Source of the DNA: Deltaproteobacteria bacterium | GTDB lineage: Bacteria > Myxococcota_A > UBA796 > SXON01 | Direction of reading: 5' to 3' | Assembly: GCA_014191855.1 (NCBI GenBank) | Contig: BJHF01000038.1 | Span: 1-57,446 of the forward strand | DNA: 57,446 nucleotides | In this document: positions 1 to 8,531 of the stretch, piece after piece | Layout: the number at the start of each line of letters is the position of its first letter | Position numbering within the stretch: the first letter of the stretch is position 1 | Program-made: the position numbers and the translations under genes | The notes under the pieces: model-generated | The model's database searches: none | Told to the model about the DNA's origin: nothing | What the model saw: only the letters and a program-made list of their open reading frames with translations

Positions 1-207
1 GGGTTCGGTGAGCGTTGAGCCCTTTCGCACCTCGGTGTTCATCAGGTCGGACCCGGCAGAAATCTCGACGAAGATGCTTTTTCCGGTGAGGGAGTTGGCA
101 GGCGCGGCCGTCGTGCGGCCCACAAACTCATCGAGCACGAGCACCCGGCGAGTGGCGCAAGCGCTGAGCAGGGACAGGGCGGCGAAGGCGAGGATCTTGG
201 CTTGCAT
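1..207 (-). CDS. Lipoprotein, 3' part outside the window
   Basis: The reading frame starts at an ATG and stays open to the window edge (69 codons visible). The N-terminus, MQAKILAFAALSLLSAC, is a lipoprotein signal with lipobox L14-S15-A16-C17, so the protein should be exported and lipidated at Cys17. The visible mature part (ATRRVLVLDEFVG onwards) resembles no family I recognise. It lies 60 bases downstream of the SGNH hydrolase on the same strand and is probably the last visible gene of the MerR-led operon. No strong Shine-Dalgarno site is seen before the ATG. The function is unknown. Confidence 0.6.
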   Translation of the reverse strand, partial: MQAKILAFAALSLLSACATRRVLVLDEFVGRTTAAPANSLTGKSIFVEISAGSDLMNTEVRKGSTLTEP

Positions 208-267
208 GCGGCGGCTCTGAAGCGGCGCGAACTTAGCGATTGCACGCGCGCTTGTCGACTCGGGCGC

Positions 268-1485
268 TCACCCCCCCGCCGCCCACCCGTCGTACTCGGC
301 CAGCAGCTCGTCCGCCAGCAAGCCCCCGAGCACGTCGAGGCCCTTGGGAGTGACGTGCACGAGATCGCCCGTTCCGTAGCCACGAAGGTGCGCCCAACGC
401 AACGCGCTGCCAGCACCCCCCATCGCGTCGTAGGTGCTCCAGAACGCACAGCCGTTCGTCGTCGCCGCGCGGGCCTGCGCCGCCACGAGGTTCTTCATTC
501 CGGGCCGGGGCTTTTCGGTGGCATCCACCTCGTCAACGAAGCCCTGATCGAGGGGCGTGACGACCAAACACGAGGCCGCGCCCCGACCCGCGAGGATCGT
601 CGTGAGCGCCGCGGCGTAGATGGGCTCGTACGCGACGCCGTCCTTGCTCATCAGCGCGGGGTACCCGGCCTCGTTGCCTCCCAGCATCACCACGATCAAA
701 TCTGGCTTTCGGAGCTCCACCTGCGGCCGGAGCGAGTCTTTGGCGTAGGTCGTGAACGACTTGCTACCCACGCCGGTGACGCCGAGCGCCTCCCAGGTGG
801 CGCCCGGTTTCCCCGTTTCGAGAACGACGCCGTACACCGGCACCGTGCCGCCGGTCGCGCCGAACGCCAGCTTCGTGAAACCCGCCGGCACATCGAGCGC
901 AAAGCGGCGATCTTCCGTCGCGGCCGCCGCCGCCGCGCCGCGCCCGATCTCCTTGTCGTCGGCGCTCACCCAGTAGCTGCCATAGCCCGCGCCCCCCTGG
1001 TACCAGAGCTCCGCGTGCCGCTGGACCACTGGCGCTTTCGCAGCGTCGATCGCCCGGATCGTGGCATGTCCGCCCGCGCGCACGATGCCGACGATTCCCC
1101 CGAGGCCGTAGCGGCCGCCGCCGCCGCCGAGCAGGATCGTGCGCCACTCCCAGTCCCCGCTACGCGAATTCGTCACGTCCGAGCGCTGGTTCCAGGTGCC
1201 GTTCAGCCCCGCAGACACGAACCCGGGCCCCGCGTCGCCGAACCGGGCGACGAGGCGCGCGCGGATGGTGCTCGCGAAGCCATCGGCCACGATCGTGGAG
1301 TCCCCATAGTGGAGCGCCCGCGCGACCCCCGTGCCGCCCTCCGCCGCCTTCAACGCCCCGAACCAATGCGCGAGCCCGGCGTGGCCCGGGTCGACGATCT
1401 TCGGGGTCGGCACCGCGTAGGGCGGGCCGGCCTCCGCCGTGCCGATCATCAGCCAACCCACCAGGCTTACCACCGCGAATTTCAT
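268..1485 (-). CDS. Exported SGNH/GDSL-family hydrolase
   Basis: 405 residues with a signal peptide (MKFAVVSLVGWLMIGTAEA, cut before GPP). The SGNH blocks are visible: HYGDST near residue 60 holds the nucleophile Ser, MLGGNEAG is a block III variant (GGNE for GxND), and GDLVHVTPKG near the C-terminus is the D-x-x-H dyad. The family hydrolyses esters or moves acyl groups, often on cell-envelope polysaccharides; the substrate here is unknown. The ATG is preferred to a TTG twelve bases upstream because it gives a cleaner signal peptide. It starts 13 bases after the Imm17-like stop, and the glycosyltransferase earlier in the operon fits an envelope role (inference). Confidence 0.75.
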   Translation of the reverse strand: MKFAVVSLVGWLMIGTAEAGPPYAVPTPKIVDPGHAGLAHWFGALKAAEGGTGVARALHYGDSTIVADGFASTIRARLVARFGDAGPGFVSAGLNGTWNQRSDVTNSRSGDWEWRTILLGGGGGRYGLGGIVGIVRAGGHATIRAIDAAKAPVVQRHAELWYQGGAGYGSYWVSADDKEIGRGAAAAAATEDRRFALDVPAGFTKLAFGATGGTVPVYGVVLETGKPGATWEALGVTGVGSKSFTTYAKDSLRPQVELRKPDLIVVMLGGNEAGYPALMSKDGVAYEPIYAAALTTILAGRGAASCLVVTPLDQGFVDEVDATEKPRPGMKNLVAAQARAATTNGCAFWSTYDAMGGAGSALRWAHLRGYGTGDLVHVTPKGLDVLGGLLADELLAEYDGWAAGG

Positions 1486-1498
1486 CAGGCAGCGCAAG

Positions 1499-1702
1499 CT
1501 AGGTAGGCCCGCCCAGAAACGTGATCGCGGAAAACACGATCAGCGCCACGCCGAGCCCCATATAGAAGATCCGCGCCCCCGTACGGCCGAATATCGACAC
1601 GAACAACCGTGCCTTACGGTGGTTCATGAACCAGTCGTAGTCACGCGAGGCGCAGACGAGGGTGAACAGCCCCGCGAGGAGCATGAACGGAGGGAGCCAC
1701 AT
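1499..1702 (-). CDS. Imm17-like small membrane protein
   Basis: 67 residues with two predicted membrane segments (about 2-18 and 46-63) separated by a basic loop holding DYDWFMNHRKAR and GRTGARIFYMGLG. The GR-x-GARIFY pattern with two helices matches my memory of the Imm17 family, small membrane proteins catalogued as immunity proteins of polymorphic toxin systems. No toxin gene is visible nearby; neighbours are a peptidoglycan glycosyltransferase (12 bases upstream) and an SGNH hydrolase. A general envelope role is as likely as immunity. The family call is from memory. Confidence 0.6.
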   Translation of the reverse strand: MWLPPFMLLAGLFTLVCASRDYDWFMNHRKARLFVSIFGRTGARIFYMGLGVALIVFSAITFLGGPT

Positions 1703-1714
1703 CCGCCCCGCATA

Positions 1715-3238
1715 TTACGGAGGCGGGACGAAGTGCACCTCGCGGTCCAGCGCTTCGCGCCGGAGCATCGGGTCGAGCCCGGTCATGTTGTCGAGGATCC
1801 AGGCAAGCCGACGCCCATTCACTCGCCCCCCGGTATACTCCCGGGCCCACGCCCCCCGCGGATTTCTAAGGATACTCGCCAGGAATGCCGCCTCCTCGGG
1901 CAGGAGGCCCCGCGGCGACTTCAAGAAGTACGCCTGGCTCGCCGCGCCGCCGCCGTGCACGTTCGGGCCCCACTCCACGATGTTGAGGTACAGCTCCAAG
2001 ATGCGCGACTTGCCGAGCTCCCGCTCCAGCTCCACCGCGTACAACAGCTCACGCAGCTTACGCGAGTAGGAGCGTTCGCCGGTCAAGAAGAGGTTCTTCG
2101 CCAACTGTTGGGAGAGCGTACTCCCGCCCCGCACCACCGCGTCGGCCTTGTCGTTGTCGGCCGCGGCGGCGAGCATGCCTTCGAGGTCGAACCCCGGGTG
2201 CTGCAAGAACGTGGCGTCTTCCGCCGCGATCACCGCCATTGGGAGCAATTCGCCCATCGCGGGGAGCGCCACCCACTCGGGGTCATCGTCGCCGCTCGTG
2301 CGGGGCACGTACCCACCCTCCGCGTCGCGCCCCATCCACGTGAACACGCCGTAGCGGTACGCCGGGCTCACCAGCCCCTCCACCGCGAAGCCGCTCACCT
2401 TCGGATCCACATGCAAAGAGAGCGGGCCCAGCGTAAACCGGCCTGTCGCCGATAGCGTGCCGCGAATTTCCGCTTTCGCGAGCTCCGGCACCATCGGCTC
2501 GAACACGCCGTACACATGCGCGATCGGCGTCTCTTCCAGCGTGAACCGGCCGGAAACGGAGGTCGCCCCGCCAACGTGAGCCGTCACCGCCGCGCGGACG
2601 CCCTCGACCACCACCTCCCCCGTGAAGTTGTCGCCGTCGAGCACACCGCTTGCGCTCACGTGCCGGTCGCTCAGCTCGCCGCCCAGCGACTCGTGTTTGA
2701 GCGTACACATACATTCTGCGCTCACAATGCGGCCGTGCTCGCCGGGTGAAACGTGCACGCTCACCTCACCGTACTCCGTATCCAGCGTAAGCTCGGCTTC
2801 ATCCCCATCAACTCGCGCACCTTCCCCCACGAGGTGCCGCCGTGGCAAGAGCGTGCCCGACAGCACCGGGAGCGGCGTGCCCTCCACCACCAGGCTGTCC
2901 ACTTCCACCCCGCGAACGTAGGGAATCGACGGCAGCTCGTTCATCGACGTGTCGGCCTCGGGTTGCGCCCGCGCCGCCGCCCCCTTCAGCGCCGTTGGGT
3001 CCGCAACGTGCACGTCGTGGAGCATGAGCACGCCATCCCACCGAAGCTCGGCCCCGGCCGCGGTGATTCGCCCCACCGACGCCCGCCCGAGGCACAGCCC
3101 CGACCCACACCACCGCGCGCCCACAACCGCGACGCCGTGGGCCCGCACCACCGTCGGCACGAAGCTCGGCAGGAGGAACGCGAGCGGCACGAGGACCAGC
3201 AGGGTCAATCCGAAAATGGTCCCGATCCGCCGCATCAT
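1715..3238 (-). CDS. Single-domain peptidoglycan glycosyltransferase (GT51)
   Basis: 507 residues: an N-terminal membrane anchor (about 7-28), an unusual non-catalytic region (about 40-320), then a GT51 domain that polymerises lipid II into glycan strands outside the membrane. GT51 motifs are clear: AAEDATFLQHPGFD (338-351, catalytic Glu340), GGSTLSQQLAKN (371-382), RKLRE (393-397) and KSRILELYLN (410-419). There is no transpeptidase domain, so it is MtgA-like, but MtgA enzymes are about half this length. The chosen ATG overlaps the YihY stop as ATGA; an open extension upstream is only frame read-through. The extra N-terminal region may sense or bind a partner (inference). Confidence 0.9.
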   Translation of the reverse strand: MMRRIGTIFGLTLLVLVPLAFLLPSFVPTVVRAHGVAVVGARWCGSGLCLGRASVGRITAAGAELRWDGVLMLHDVHVADPTALKGAAARAQPEADTSMNELPSIPYVRGVEVDSLVVEGTPLPVLSGTLLPRRHLVGEGARVDGDEAELTLDTEYGEVSVHVSPGEHGRIVSAECMCTLKHESLGGELSDRHVSASGVLDGDNFTGEVVVEGVRAAVTAHVGGATSVSGRFTLEETPIAHVYGVFEPMVPELAKAEIRGTLSATGRFTLGPLSLHVDPKVSGFAVEGLVSPAYRYGVFTWMGRDAEGGYVPRTSGDDDPEWVALPAMGELLPMAVIAAEDATFLQHPGFDLEGMLAAAADNDKADAVVRGGSTLSQQLAKNLFLTGERSYSRKLRELLYAVELERELGKSRILELYLNIVEWGPNVHGGGAASQAYFLKSPRGLLPEEAAFLASILRNPRGAWAREYTGGRVNGRRLAWILDNMTGLDPMLRREALDREVHFVPPP

Positions 3239-4461
3239 CCCCGCACGAGCTCGCTCAGCACGCGCTGGAGCGCCGGCGCATCCCCGGCGGCGGCGGCGAG
3301 CTCGGCTCCCGGCGCGTTGACATCCACGGTGGGGTGGGAGCGCTCCCGATAGCGCCGCACCACCTCCGCTGCGGTGAGCGAGTCGAGCGGCACGGAGGGA
3401 GTCCACCCCCGCGGGGTGCGCTCGAGCAGGCCCGCATCTTCAAGGGTTTCCAGCGCCGTTTGTACGTGGTCCGGGTCGGAGCCCAGCGCGCCCGTGACCA
3501 TAGGCTCGGTGGCCGGGCCGGCGCCCTTCGCGAACCGCCGCGCCACGGCCACCATGCACTGGAGCGCAAAGAAGGCGTCGGGCGTGCGCTTGTCGGCGCC
3601 CTCCACGAGGCGGCCCTCCGCGCGGCGCAGCTCCGGCCAGCGCTGATCCACGCAGGCCACCTCCACCCCCACGAGGATGATCACCCACACGACGAACACC
3701 CACAGCAGCAAGATGGGCACGAAGGCCAGCGATCCGTACACCAGCGCCGCCGCGCCGCTCGACTTGAACACACCGATGTATGCGGCGAAGCCGCCCTTGG
3801 TCGCCTCAAACGCCAATGCCGAAACCGCGCCTCCGATCAAGGCGCTCCGCATCCGAACCGTGGCATCCGGGAGCGCGCGGATCGCGAAGGTGAAGGCCGC
3901 CATGGTGACCAGAAAGGGGCCGAACTGGTGGAACTGCTGGGAGGTGGCCGCTTCCGCGCGCGCCGTGAGCGAGAAGCCGAAGGCGGTGACGGCGGGCGCG
4001 AGCGTGAGCGTGGCGTAATATAGCGCCAGGCGCGTCGTGAGCGGCTTCTGTGCCCGGGTGTTCCAGATGCGGTTGTACGCTTCTTCAGCGGCCAGAAAGA
4101 TGCGGGTGCTCGCGGCGAAGGCGACGACGAGGCCGGCCACGCCGATCGTCTTCGCGTCTACCTGCTGGGGGAGCCCCACCGCGTCCCACTCGGGAAGCAC
4201 CGCGGTGAGGGCGCGCCCGGCGAACGTGGAGAAGGAAAACCAGCTCTCCAGTCCCAACGCCCGCAGCACAAGGGCCATGAGGATGAGTCCCGGCACCAGC
4301 GCCACCAGCGACCAGTAGGAGAGCGTGCCGGCGCGAACGAAGACGGCGTCCCGATCGATCTTTCGCACGAGCACCGCAACGACGAAGAGCGCCTGCCGCA
4401 GGCGCGGCGCCAGGGCAGGGCGCCGCACGAGATCGCGGTAGAGGCGGTCGATGAACACCAT
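3235..4461 (-). CDS. YihY/BrkB-family inner-membrane protein
   Basis: 408 residues with several hydrophobic segments. The family core starts near residue 30 (AVLVRKIDRDAVFVRAGTLSYWSLVALVPGL) and continues through FAASTRIFLAAEEAYNRIW and ALVYGSLAFVPILLLWVFVVWVIILVG. This is the YihY/BrkB family, once annotated as ribonuclease BN, with no settled biochemical role. The last 100 residues are soluble and look like a winged-helix segment (DPDHVQTALETLEDAGLLERTPRGW), a tail seen in some members. It lies 25 bases after the VIT gene and overlaps the glycosyltransferase start, so the genes are co-transcribed. The start is the ATG of MVFIDRLYRDL. Confidence 0.87.
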   Translation of the reverse strand: MVFIDRLYRDLVRRPALAPRLRQALFVVAVLVRKIDRDAVFVRAGTLSYWSLVALVPGLILMALVLRALGLESWFSFSTFAGRALTAVLPEWDAVGLPQQVDAKTIGVAGLVVAFAASTRIFLAAEEAYNRIWNTRAQKPLTTRLALYYATLTLAPAVTAFGFSLTARAEAATSQQFHQFGPFLVTMAAFTFAIRALPDATVRMRSALIGGAVSALAFEATKGGFAAYIGVFKSSGAAALVYGSLAFVPILLLWVFVVWVIILVGVEVACVDQRWPELRRAEGRLVEGADKRTPDAFFALQCMVAVARRFAKGAGPATEPMVTGALGSDPDHVQTALETLEDAGLLERTPRGWTPSVPLDSLTAAEVVRRYRERSHPTVDVNAPGAELAAAAGDAPALQRVLSELVRG

Positions 4462-4486
4462 GCGCGGCGAGGATAACCGCGCGCGG

Positions 4487-6874
4487 TCAATCCGCCCGGA
4501 TCGTCGCCAGCATTGCGCCTTCGCGGCCGGCCTGCTGGAGCGGCGCGAACGCCGGCTCGTCGCTCGGGGTTGCGCCCCCTTCCACCGCCACGAGCGCCGC
4601 CAGCACCGCCGCCACGGCCGGCACCCCCGCGTGGTTCGCCAACCACGCCGCCGCCTTTTGCACGGCCCGCTTCCGGAGCCCCGCGGTACGGGTGTGCCCC
4701 AGGCGCACGAGGGCAAGCAGCGCGGCGGCGGTCCGCAGGGGGTCGTGGCCCCAGCTCCCGTCGGCGTCTTGCGACTGGGCGAGGAGGGCGGCGATGTCGG
4801 GCTCGGCCTTCTCCTTCTTCGAGAGATCCGCGGCCCGTCCCCTCGGCGGCGCAGCGCCCGGGGAGGGGGGCGGCGGCGGCGGGGCCGAAGCCGGCGGAGC
4901 GGAGGGCGTGTAGCGGCTCGCGCTCACGCGTTGAAGGCTCGAGCGCGGGGGCGACGGCAGCGCGCTCTCGCAGCACAGCGGGGAGAAGTCCGCATCCGCA
5001 TCGCCCTCGGCCACCATCATGTGCTGGCTGACTGCGTGGGCAAACGGCGGCGCCGCCGCCGCCCCCGCAGACGCACCGAGGAACACCGCCCGATCCCACC
5101 CAGCCGGCAACGACACCGGCTGCACGACCTCCTTCAGCGTGCCGTCCACCTTCCGGGTGCGCTCGACCGCAACGAACGCAGTGAACCGCGACGCGAGGCT
5201 GAATTGCAAGGCCACCCGCACGATCTCCGGCCGAAGCGCTTCCTCCTCGAAGGGGCGCAATGTGAGCCGATCCTCCAGCCAGGCCACCCGCTCCCGGCCC
5301 CACAGGGCGCCGAGCGGCGTGGCCGTGCGCTGCGGCGTAACGCTCCAGGTCACGAGGCCGCCGGCGCCGAGCGCCTTTGCAACCACCGCGCCGGGCGCCC
5401 CGCGAAGCAAGATCGTGGCGGGCATCCCCGCGAACAACGTGCGCGGCTCAGGGCGCGCCTCCTCCCCCTCAGCGCGCAGCCCATCCGCCACCGGCGAGCC
5501 GAACCGCGCTTCGATCCTCGCGACCACGGCTTCGATGTCGTCGGAGGGCGTACACAACGAGCACGCGCCGCCACCGACGCGCGCGAGCTGCTCCATCAGC
5601 GCCCCGTTTACCGCCGTGTCAATCCCGAGCGTGAAGAAGCGCGCGCCCTTCGCGCGGTTGGCCACCGCCGCCGTTACCTCGGCGTCATTCCCCGCCTGCC
5701 CGTCCGTCACGAACAACACCGTGCGAAGGCGGCCCTCGGGCCTGTCCCCCTCAAGCGCCACCTGGATCGGCGGCAACATCTCGGTGCCGCCGCGGGCCTG
5801 CAGGCGGTCCACCCAGGCTTCTCCCGCCCGCAGGCTCCGGTCGTCGAACGCCACGAACGCCGGGGCGTGCCGCTCCACGCGGTCATCGAACGCGACCAAC
5901 AGGAACCGGTCGCCGGGCACGAGCCCACGGAGCGCCGTACGCAGCGCCCGCTTCGCGGCGTCCATCTTCTCGCCGCCCATCGAGCCGCTGATGTCCACGA
6001 CGAACACCGCATCCCGCGGAAGGGTTTTCGCCGCCATCATCGGGGGCTCCACGATGAGCAGCGTGGTCTCCCCGTCCGTCCAGGCGGCCGCTCCGCCCTC
6101 CGCCCCGGCGTACCCGAACGACAACACGAAGTCGCGATCGCACACCGCGTTCCCGCTGGGCGCCACCTTCACCCCGCCATCGAGATCCACCCGCAGCGCG
6201 TGCAGGCTGGATTGTAGCCGCGAAGGCGGGTTCACGAAGCTCACCTCAAGGTCGAGCCGGGTACCCCCGGAGAGGCGCAGCGGCGGCGAGATCCGCGAAG
6301 CGTCCGGCACCCGATCCGTGTCCGCTTCGGTGCCCGGCCCGTCGTGACCGCTCGCGTTTCCCGGCATGTACCGCGGCGCGATGGTGGTGGGGAAGCGCAT
6401 CCGAAAGGCACCGTCTTCGGCCTGCAGCGCCTCGACCACGACCATCCGCACGACGACCTCTTCCCCCGGCGGGAGGTTGGTGACGCGGAGCGTGTGCACG
6501 TCGGCCCGCTCCCGGGTAACGAGCGCGGCGCGGTGCCCGGAGCGACGGGCTTCGGCGAACGTGCGCTCGGCATCCTCCCGCTCGCGACAGTCGGCGCGAA
6601 CCGTCAACTCCCCGCAGCGCAGCTCCACTTCGGTGAGTGCGCCGTTGGGCGGCAGCGGGAAGAGGTGCACCGCCTCCATGGGCTGCTTGTGGGGATTGGC
6701 GAAACGCTGCTCCACGACCGTACGCGCGACGGAGCCGACAATGGAGGTCCGCACCCGCACCTCGGTGAGCGGGAACGCCACTTCCCGGCCGCGTACGAGG
6801 GCGAGCAGCCCCCCGAGACCGCGATCGTCGGGAGCGGGGCACAAGGCGGGCTGGCAGGCGACGGGCGTGGTCAT
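4487..6874 (-). CDS. VIT and VWA domain protein with toroid-like C-terminus
   Basis: 795 residues. A VIT (vault/inter-alpha-trypsin) domain spans about 20-150. A von Willebrand A domain begins near 288, with the metal-site motif D294-I-S296-G-S298 in VVDISGSMGG, and a later GGTEM supplies the MIDAS Thr. After a Pro-rich linker, residues from about 700 (LLAQSQDADGSWG, then LALVRLGHT) resemble alpha/alpha-toroid repeats of the squalene cyclase/thioester-domain type. There is no signal peptide, so it is probably cytoplasmic or exported unconventionally. The ATG has an AGGAG site six bases away (6881-6885) and overlaps the MerR stop (ATGA), so the two are translated together. The function is unknown; VWA domains usually bind metal and protein partners. 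Confidence 0.88.
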   Translation of the reverse strand: MTTPVACQPALCPAPDDRGLGGLLALVRGREVAFPLTEVRVRTSIVGSVARTVVEQRFANPHKQPMEAVHLFPLPPNGALTEVELRCGELTVRADCREREDAERTFAEARRSGHRAALVTRERADVHTLRVTNLPPGEEVVVRMVVVEALQAEDGAFRMRFPTTIAPRYMPGNASGHDGPGTEADTDRVPDASRISPPLRLSGGTRLDLEVSFVNPPSRLQSSLHALRVDLDGGVKVAPSGNAVCDRDFVLSFGYAGAEGGAAAWTDGETTLLIVEPPMMAAKTLPRDAVFVVDISGSMGGEKMDAAKRALRTALRGLVPGDRFLLVAFDDRVERHAPAFVAFDDRSLRAGEAWVDRLQARGGTEMLPPIQVALEGDRPEGRLRTVLFVTDGQAGNDAEVTAAVANRAKGARFFTLGIDTAVNGALMEQLARVGGGACSLCTPSDDIEAVVARIEARFGSPVADGLRAEGEEARPEPRTLFAGMPATILLRGAPGAVVAKALGAGGLVTWSVTPQRTATPLGALWGRERVAWLEDRLTLRPFEEEALRPEIVRVALQFSLASRFTAFVAVERTRKVDGTLKEVVQPVSLPAGWDRAVFLGASAGAAAAPPFAHAVSQHMMVAEGDADADFSPLCCESALPSPPRSSLQRVSASRYTPSAPPASAPPPPPPSPGAAPPRGRAADLSKKEKAEPDIAALLAQSQDADGSWGHDPLRTAAALLALVRLGHTRTAGLRKRAVQKAAAWLANHAGVPAVAAVLAALVAVEGGATPSDEPAFAPLQQAGREGAMLATIRAD

Positions 6875-7434
6875 GACGAACTCCTGGTGTTGAGAGCGGA
6901 CGAAACAGTGAGCGAGAGCGAGGCCATGAGCGCTTCGGGGTCGCTCACGTTGGCGGGATCGACGGTGAGCCACACGCCGGGCGCGAGGGCGTAGGTGAGC
7001 AACGGGCGCGGCTTCGGGGTGGTGCAGATGCCGGCGCCGGGCGACTCGGGCTCCGCGGCTGGGGGCGGCTTCCGCAGCGTGGCCAGCGCGGCGCTGGCGC
7101 CCATCGCTTCGGAAACGGCCTGCTCCAACGCGCTGGTTTCCGTGCCGGCGAGGGCCGCCTGCACCTGCGCGAGGCTCAGCCCCTCCCCCTGCAGCGCCTT
7201 TACGGCCACCACCTGGAGCAGGTGCCGGTATCCGTAAACCGCCACCCGCCCGTCGTAGCGAAGCGGGCGATCAAGCACCCCAACCGTTTGGTAGTAGCGG
7301 ACGGTGCGCTCGTCGGGGGCCTGGCGCACGCGTTCGTCGGCCTGGGCGCGAAGGCCGGCACAAAGCTCGCCGGCGGCGGCCACGAGCGTGGGCAGCGAGA
7401 AGGTGCGGTCGGTGTAGGCGAGGAGGGGCGACAC
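6871..7434 (-). CDS. MerR-family transcriptional regulator
   Basis: 187 residues. The MerR winged helix-turn-helix is at about 43-100: DERTVRYYQTVGVLDRPLR, the wing GRVAVYGYRHLLQV, then VKALQGEGLSLAQVQAAL. No Cys-rich metal site is seen at the C-terminus. The GTG start is chosen because it lies six bases after a -10 box (TACAGT) and the coding pattern fades upstream; the open frame beyond it is opposite yfcG. It heads the minus-strand operon and overlaps the VIT gene (ATGA). It probably represses or activates its own operon, and perhaps yfcG, through the palindrome beside it. Confidence 0.85.
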   Translation of the reverse strand: MSPLLAYTDRTFSLPTLVAAAGELCAGLRAQADERVRQAPDERTVRYYQTVGVLDRPLRYDGRVAVYGYRHLLQVVAVKALQGEGLSLAQVQAALAGTETSALEQAVSEAMGASAALATLRKPPPAAEPESPGAGICTTPKPRPLLTYALAPGVWLTVDPANVSDPEALMASLSLTVSSALNTRSSS

Positions 7435-7438
7435 CCGC

Positions 7439-7459
7439 TTACTGTAAACATTACAGTAA
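7439..7459. promoter_or_regulatory. Perfect palindromic operator between merR and yfcG
   Basis: TTACTGTAA and TTACAGTAA are perfect 9-base inverted arms around a 3-base spacer (ACA). The site covers the merR -10 box and part of its spacer and lies 35 bases before the yfcG ATG. A MerR-type dimer is the natural ligand, which would make the operon autoregulated (inference). Confidence 0.75.
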
Positions 7460-7469
7460 TCGGTGTCAA
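7441..7469 (-). promoter_or_regulatory. merR-VIT operon promoter, leaderless
   Basis: A consensus -35 TTGACA (7469-7464), 17 bases, then TACAGT (7446-7441). The GTG start codon of merR follows after six bases, so the expected +1 is the start codon itself. Confidence 0.7.
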
Positions 7470-7482
7470 CATCTTTTCGCGC

Positions 7483-7488
7483 TACGTT
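7483..7488 (+). promoter_or_regulatory. yfcG: Putative yfcG -10 element, leaderless
   Basis: TACGTT lies exactly six bases before the yfcG ATG, the spacing seen at many operon-first genes in this window. No good -35 box is seen, and no Shine-Dalgarno site precedes the ATG. Confidence 0.45.
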
Positions 7489-7494
7489 GTGCCG

Positions 7495-8166
7495 ATGATC
7501 GACCTGTACTCGTGGCCGACCCCGAACGGCATCAAGGTTTCCATCGCGCTCGAGGAGATGAACCTCCCCTACACCTTCCACCCCATCAACATCGGGCGCG
7601 GCGAGCAGTTCACGCCTGACTTCCTGGAGAAGAGCCCCAACAACCGCATCCCCGCGATCACCGATTCGGACACGGGAGTGTCCGTGTTCGAGTCGGGCGC
7701 GATCCTGCTCTACCTCGCGGAAAAGACCGGCCTCTTCCTCCCGCCCGCGCTCCCCGGCCGCGTCGAGGTGCTGCAGTGGCTGTTCTGGCAGGTCGGCGGC
7801 ATCGGCCCCATGTGTGGCCAGGCGCACCACTTCCGCCAGTACGCGCCTGAGCCGGTGCCCTACGCCATCGAGCGATACACCCGCGAGGTGGCCAGGCTCT
7901 ACGGCGTGCTCGATCGTCGCCTCGCAGAACGGGCGTTTTTGGCAGGGGATTACTCGATCGCCGACATGGCTACCTTCCCGTGGATCGCCCCGTTCGCCCA
8001 GCAGGGCCAGGATCTCGAAGCCTTCCCCAACGTCGCGCGCTGGTTCGCGGCGATCGCGGCGCGGCCTGGGGTGGCTCGGGGCCGCTCGGTCGGATCCGCG
8101 TTGAGAAAACCGATGGACGAATCGGCGAAGCAGGTGCTCTTCACCCAGGGAGCGAAGATCCCGTGA
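7495..8166 (+). CDS. yfcG: Nu-class glutathione S-transferase / disulfide reductase YfcG
   Basis: 223 residues, closely matching my recollection of E. coli YfcG: MIDLYSWPTPNGIKVSIALEE at the N-terminus (thioredoxin-like half with the TPNG loop that binds glutathione), then SPNNRIPAI, FESGAILLYLAEKTGLFLP and LQWLFWQVGGIGPMCGQAHHF in the helical half. The family reduces disulfides with glutathione in the cytoplasm and has weak transferase activity. The ATG is supported by homology; upstream codons are non-coding. Its stop overlaps the hslR start (GTGA). It diverges from merR across a palindrome, so its expression may respond to the same regulator. Confidence 0.93.
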   Translation: MIDLYSWPTPNGIKVSIALEEMNLPYTFHPINIGRGEQFTPDFLEKSPNNRIPAITDSDTGVSVFESGAILLYLAEKTGLFLPPALPGRVEVLQWLFWQVGGIGPMCGQAHHFRQYAPEPVPYAIERYTREVARLYGVLDRRLAERAFLAGDYSIADMATFPWIAPFAQQGQDLEAFPNVARWFAAIAARPGVARGRSVGSALRKPMDESAKQVLFTQGAKIP

Positions 8167-8525
8167 CGGCGGTACGCGCCGACAAGTGGCTGTGGGCGGC
8201 CCGCTTCTGGAAAACCCGCTCGCAGGCGGCCACCGCGCTGCGCGAAGGGGCCGTGACCATCGGCGGGAACCGAGCCGACCCAGCGACTCAGGTCAAGGTC
8301 GGGGACACGCTGATCGCGCGAACGCCAGGCGGCAAAAAGATCCTGTTCGTTCGAGCGCTATCGGAGCAGCGCGGCGGCGCCGAGGTCGCGAAGCTGTTGT
8401 ATGAGGATCTGACGCCCCCCGAGCCGGAGGGCGGCGAGCTGGCCACGCGCGAACGTGGCGCTGGCCGACCCACCAAGCGCGATCGCCGCGAGATCGAGCG
8501 CTGGACCGGGGAGGAGAGCGAGTAG
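8163..8525 (+). CDS. hslR: Hsp15-like S4-domain RNA-binding protein
   Basis: 120 residues. The S4 domain begins almost at the start (VRADKWLWAARFWKTRSQAA, then LREGAVTIGGNRADPATQVKVGDTL), followed by a basic tail. This is the HslR/Hsp15 layout (E. coli protein about 133 residues), a heat-induced protein that binds free 50S subunits carrying nascent chains. The GTG start overlaps the yfcG stop, so the two are coupled. The C-terminal tail is shorter and more acidic (ERWTGEESE) than in E. coli. Confidence 0.88.
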   Translation: MTAVRADKWLWAARFWKTRSQAATALREGAVTIGGNRADPATQVKVGDTLIARTPGGKKILFVRALSEQRGGAEVAKLLYEDLTPPEPEGGELATRERGAGRPTKRDRREIERWTGEESE

Positions 8526-8531
8526 ATCCGG

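Noticed and set aside
4451..6217. Plus-strand open frame of 588 codons opposite the VIT gene
   Set aside because: Arg/His-rich antisense translation; VIT and VWA motifs on the minus strand are unmistakable.
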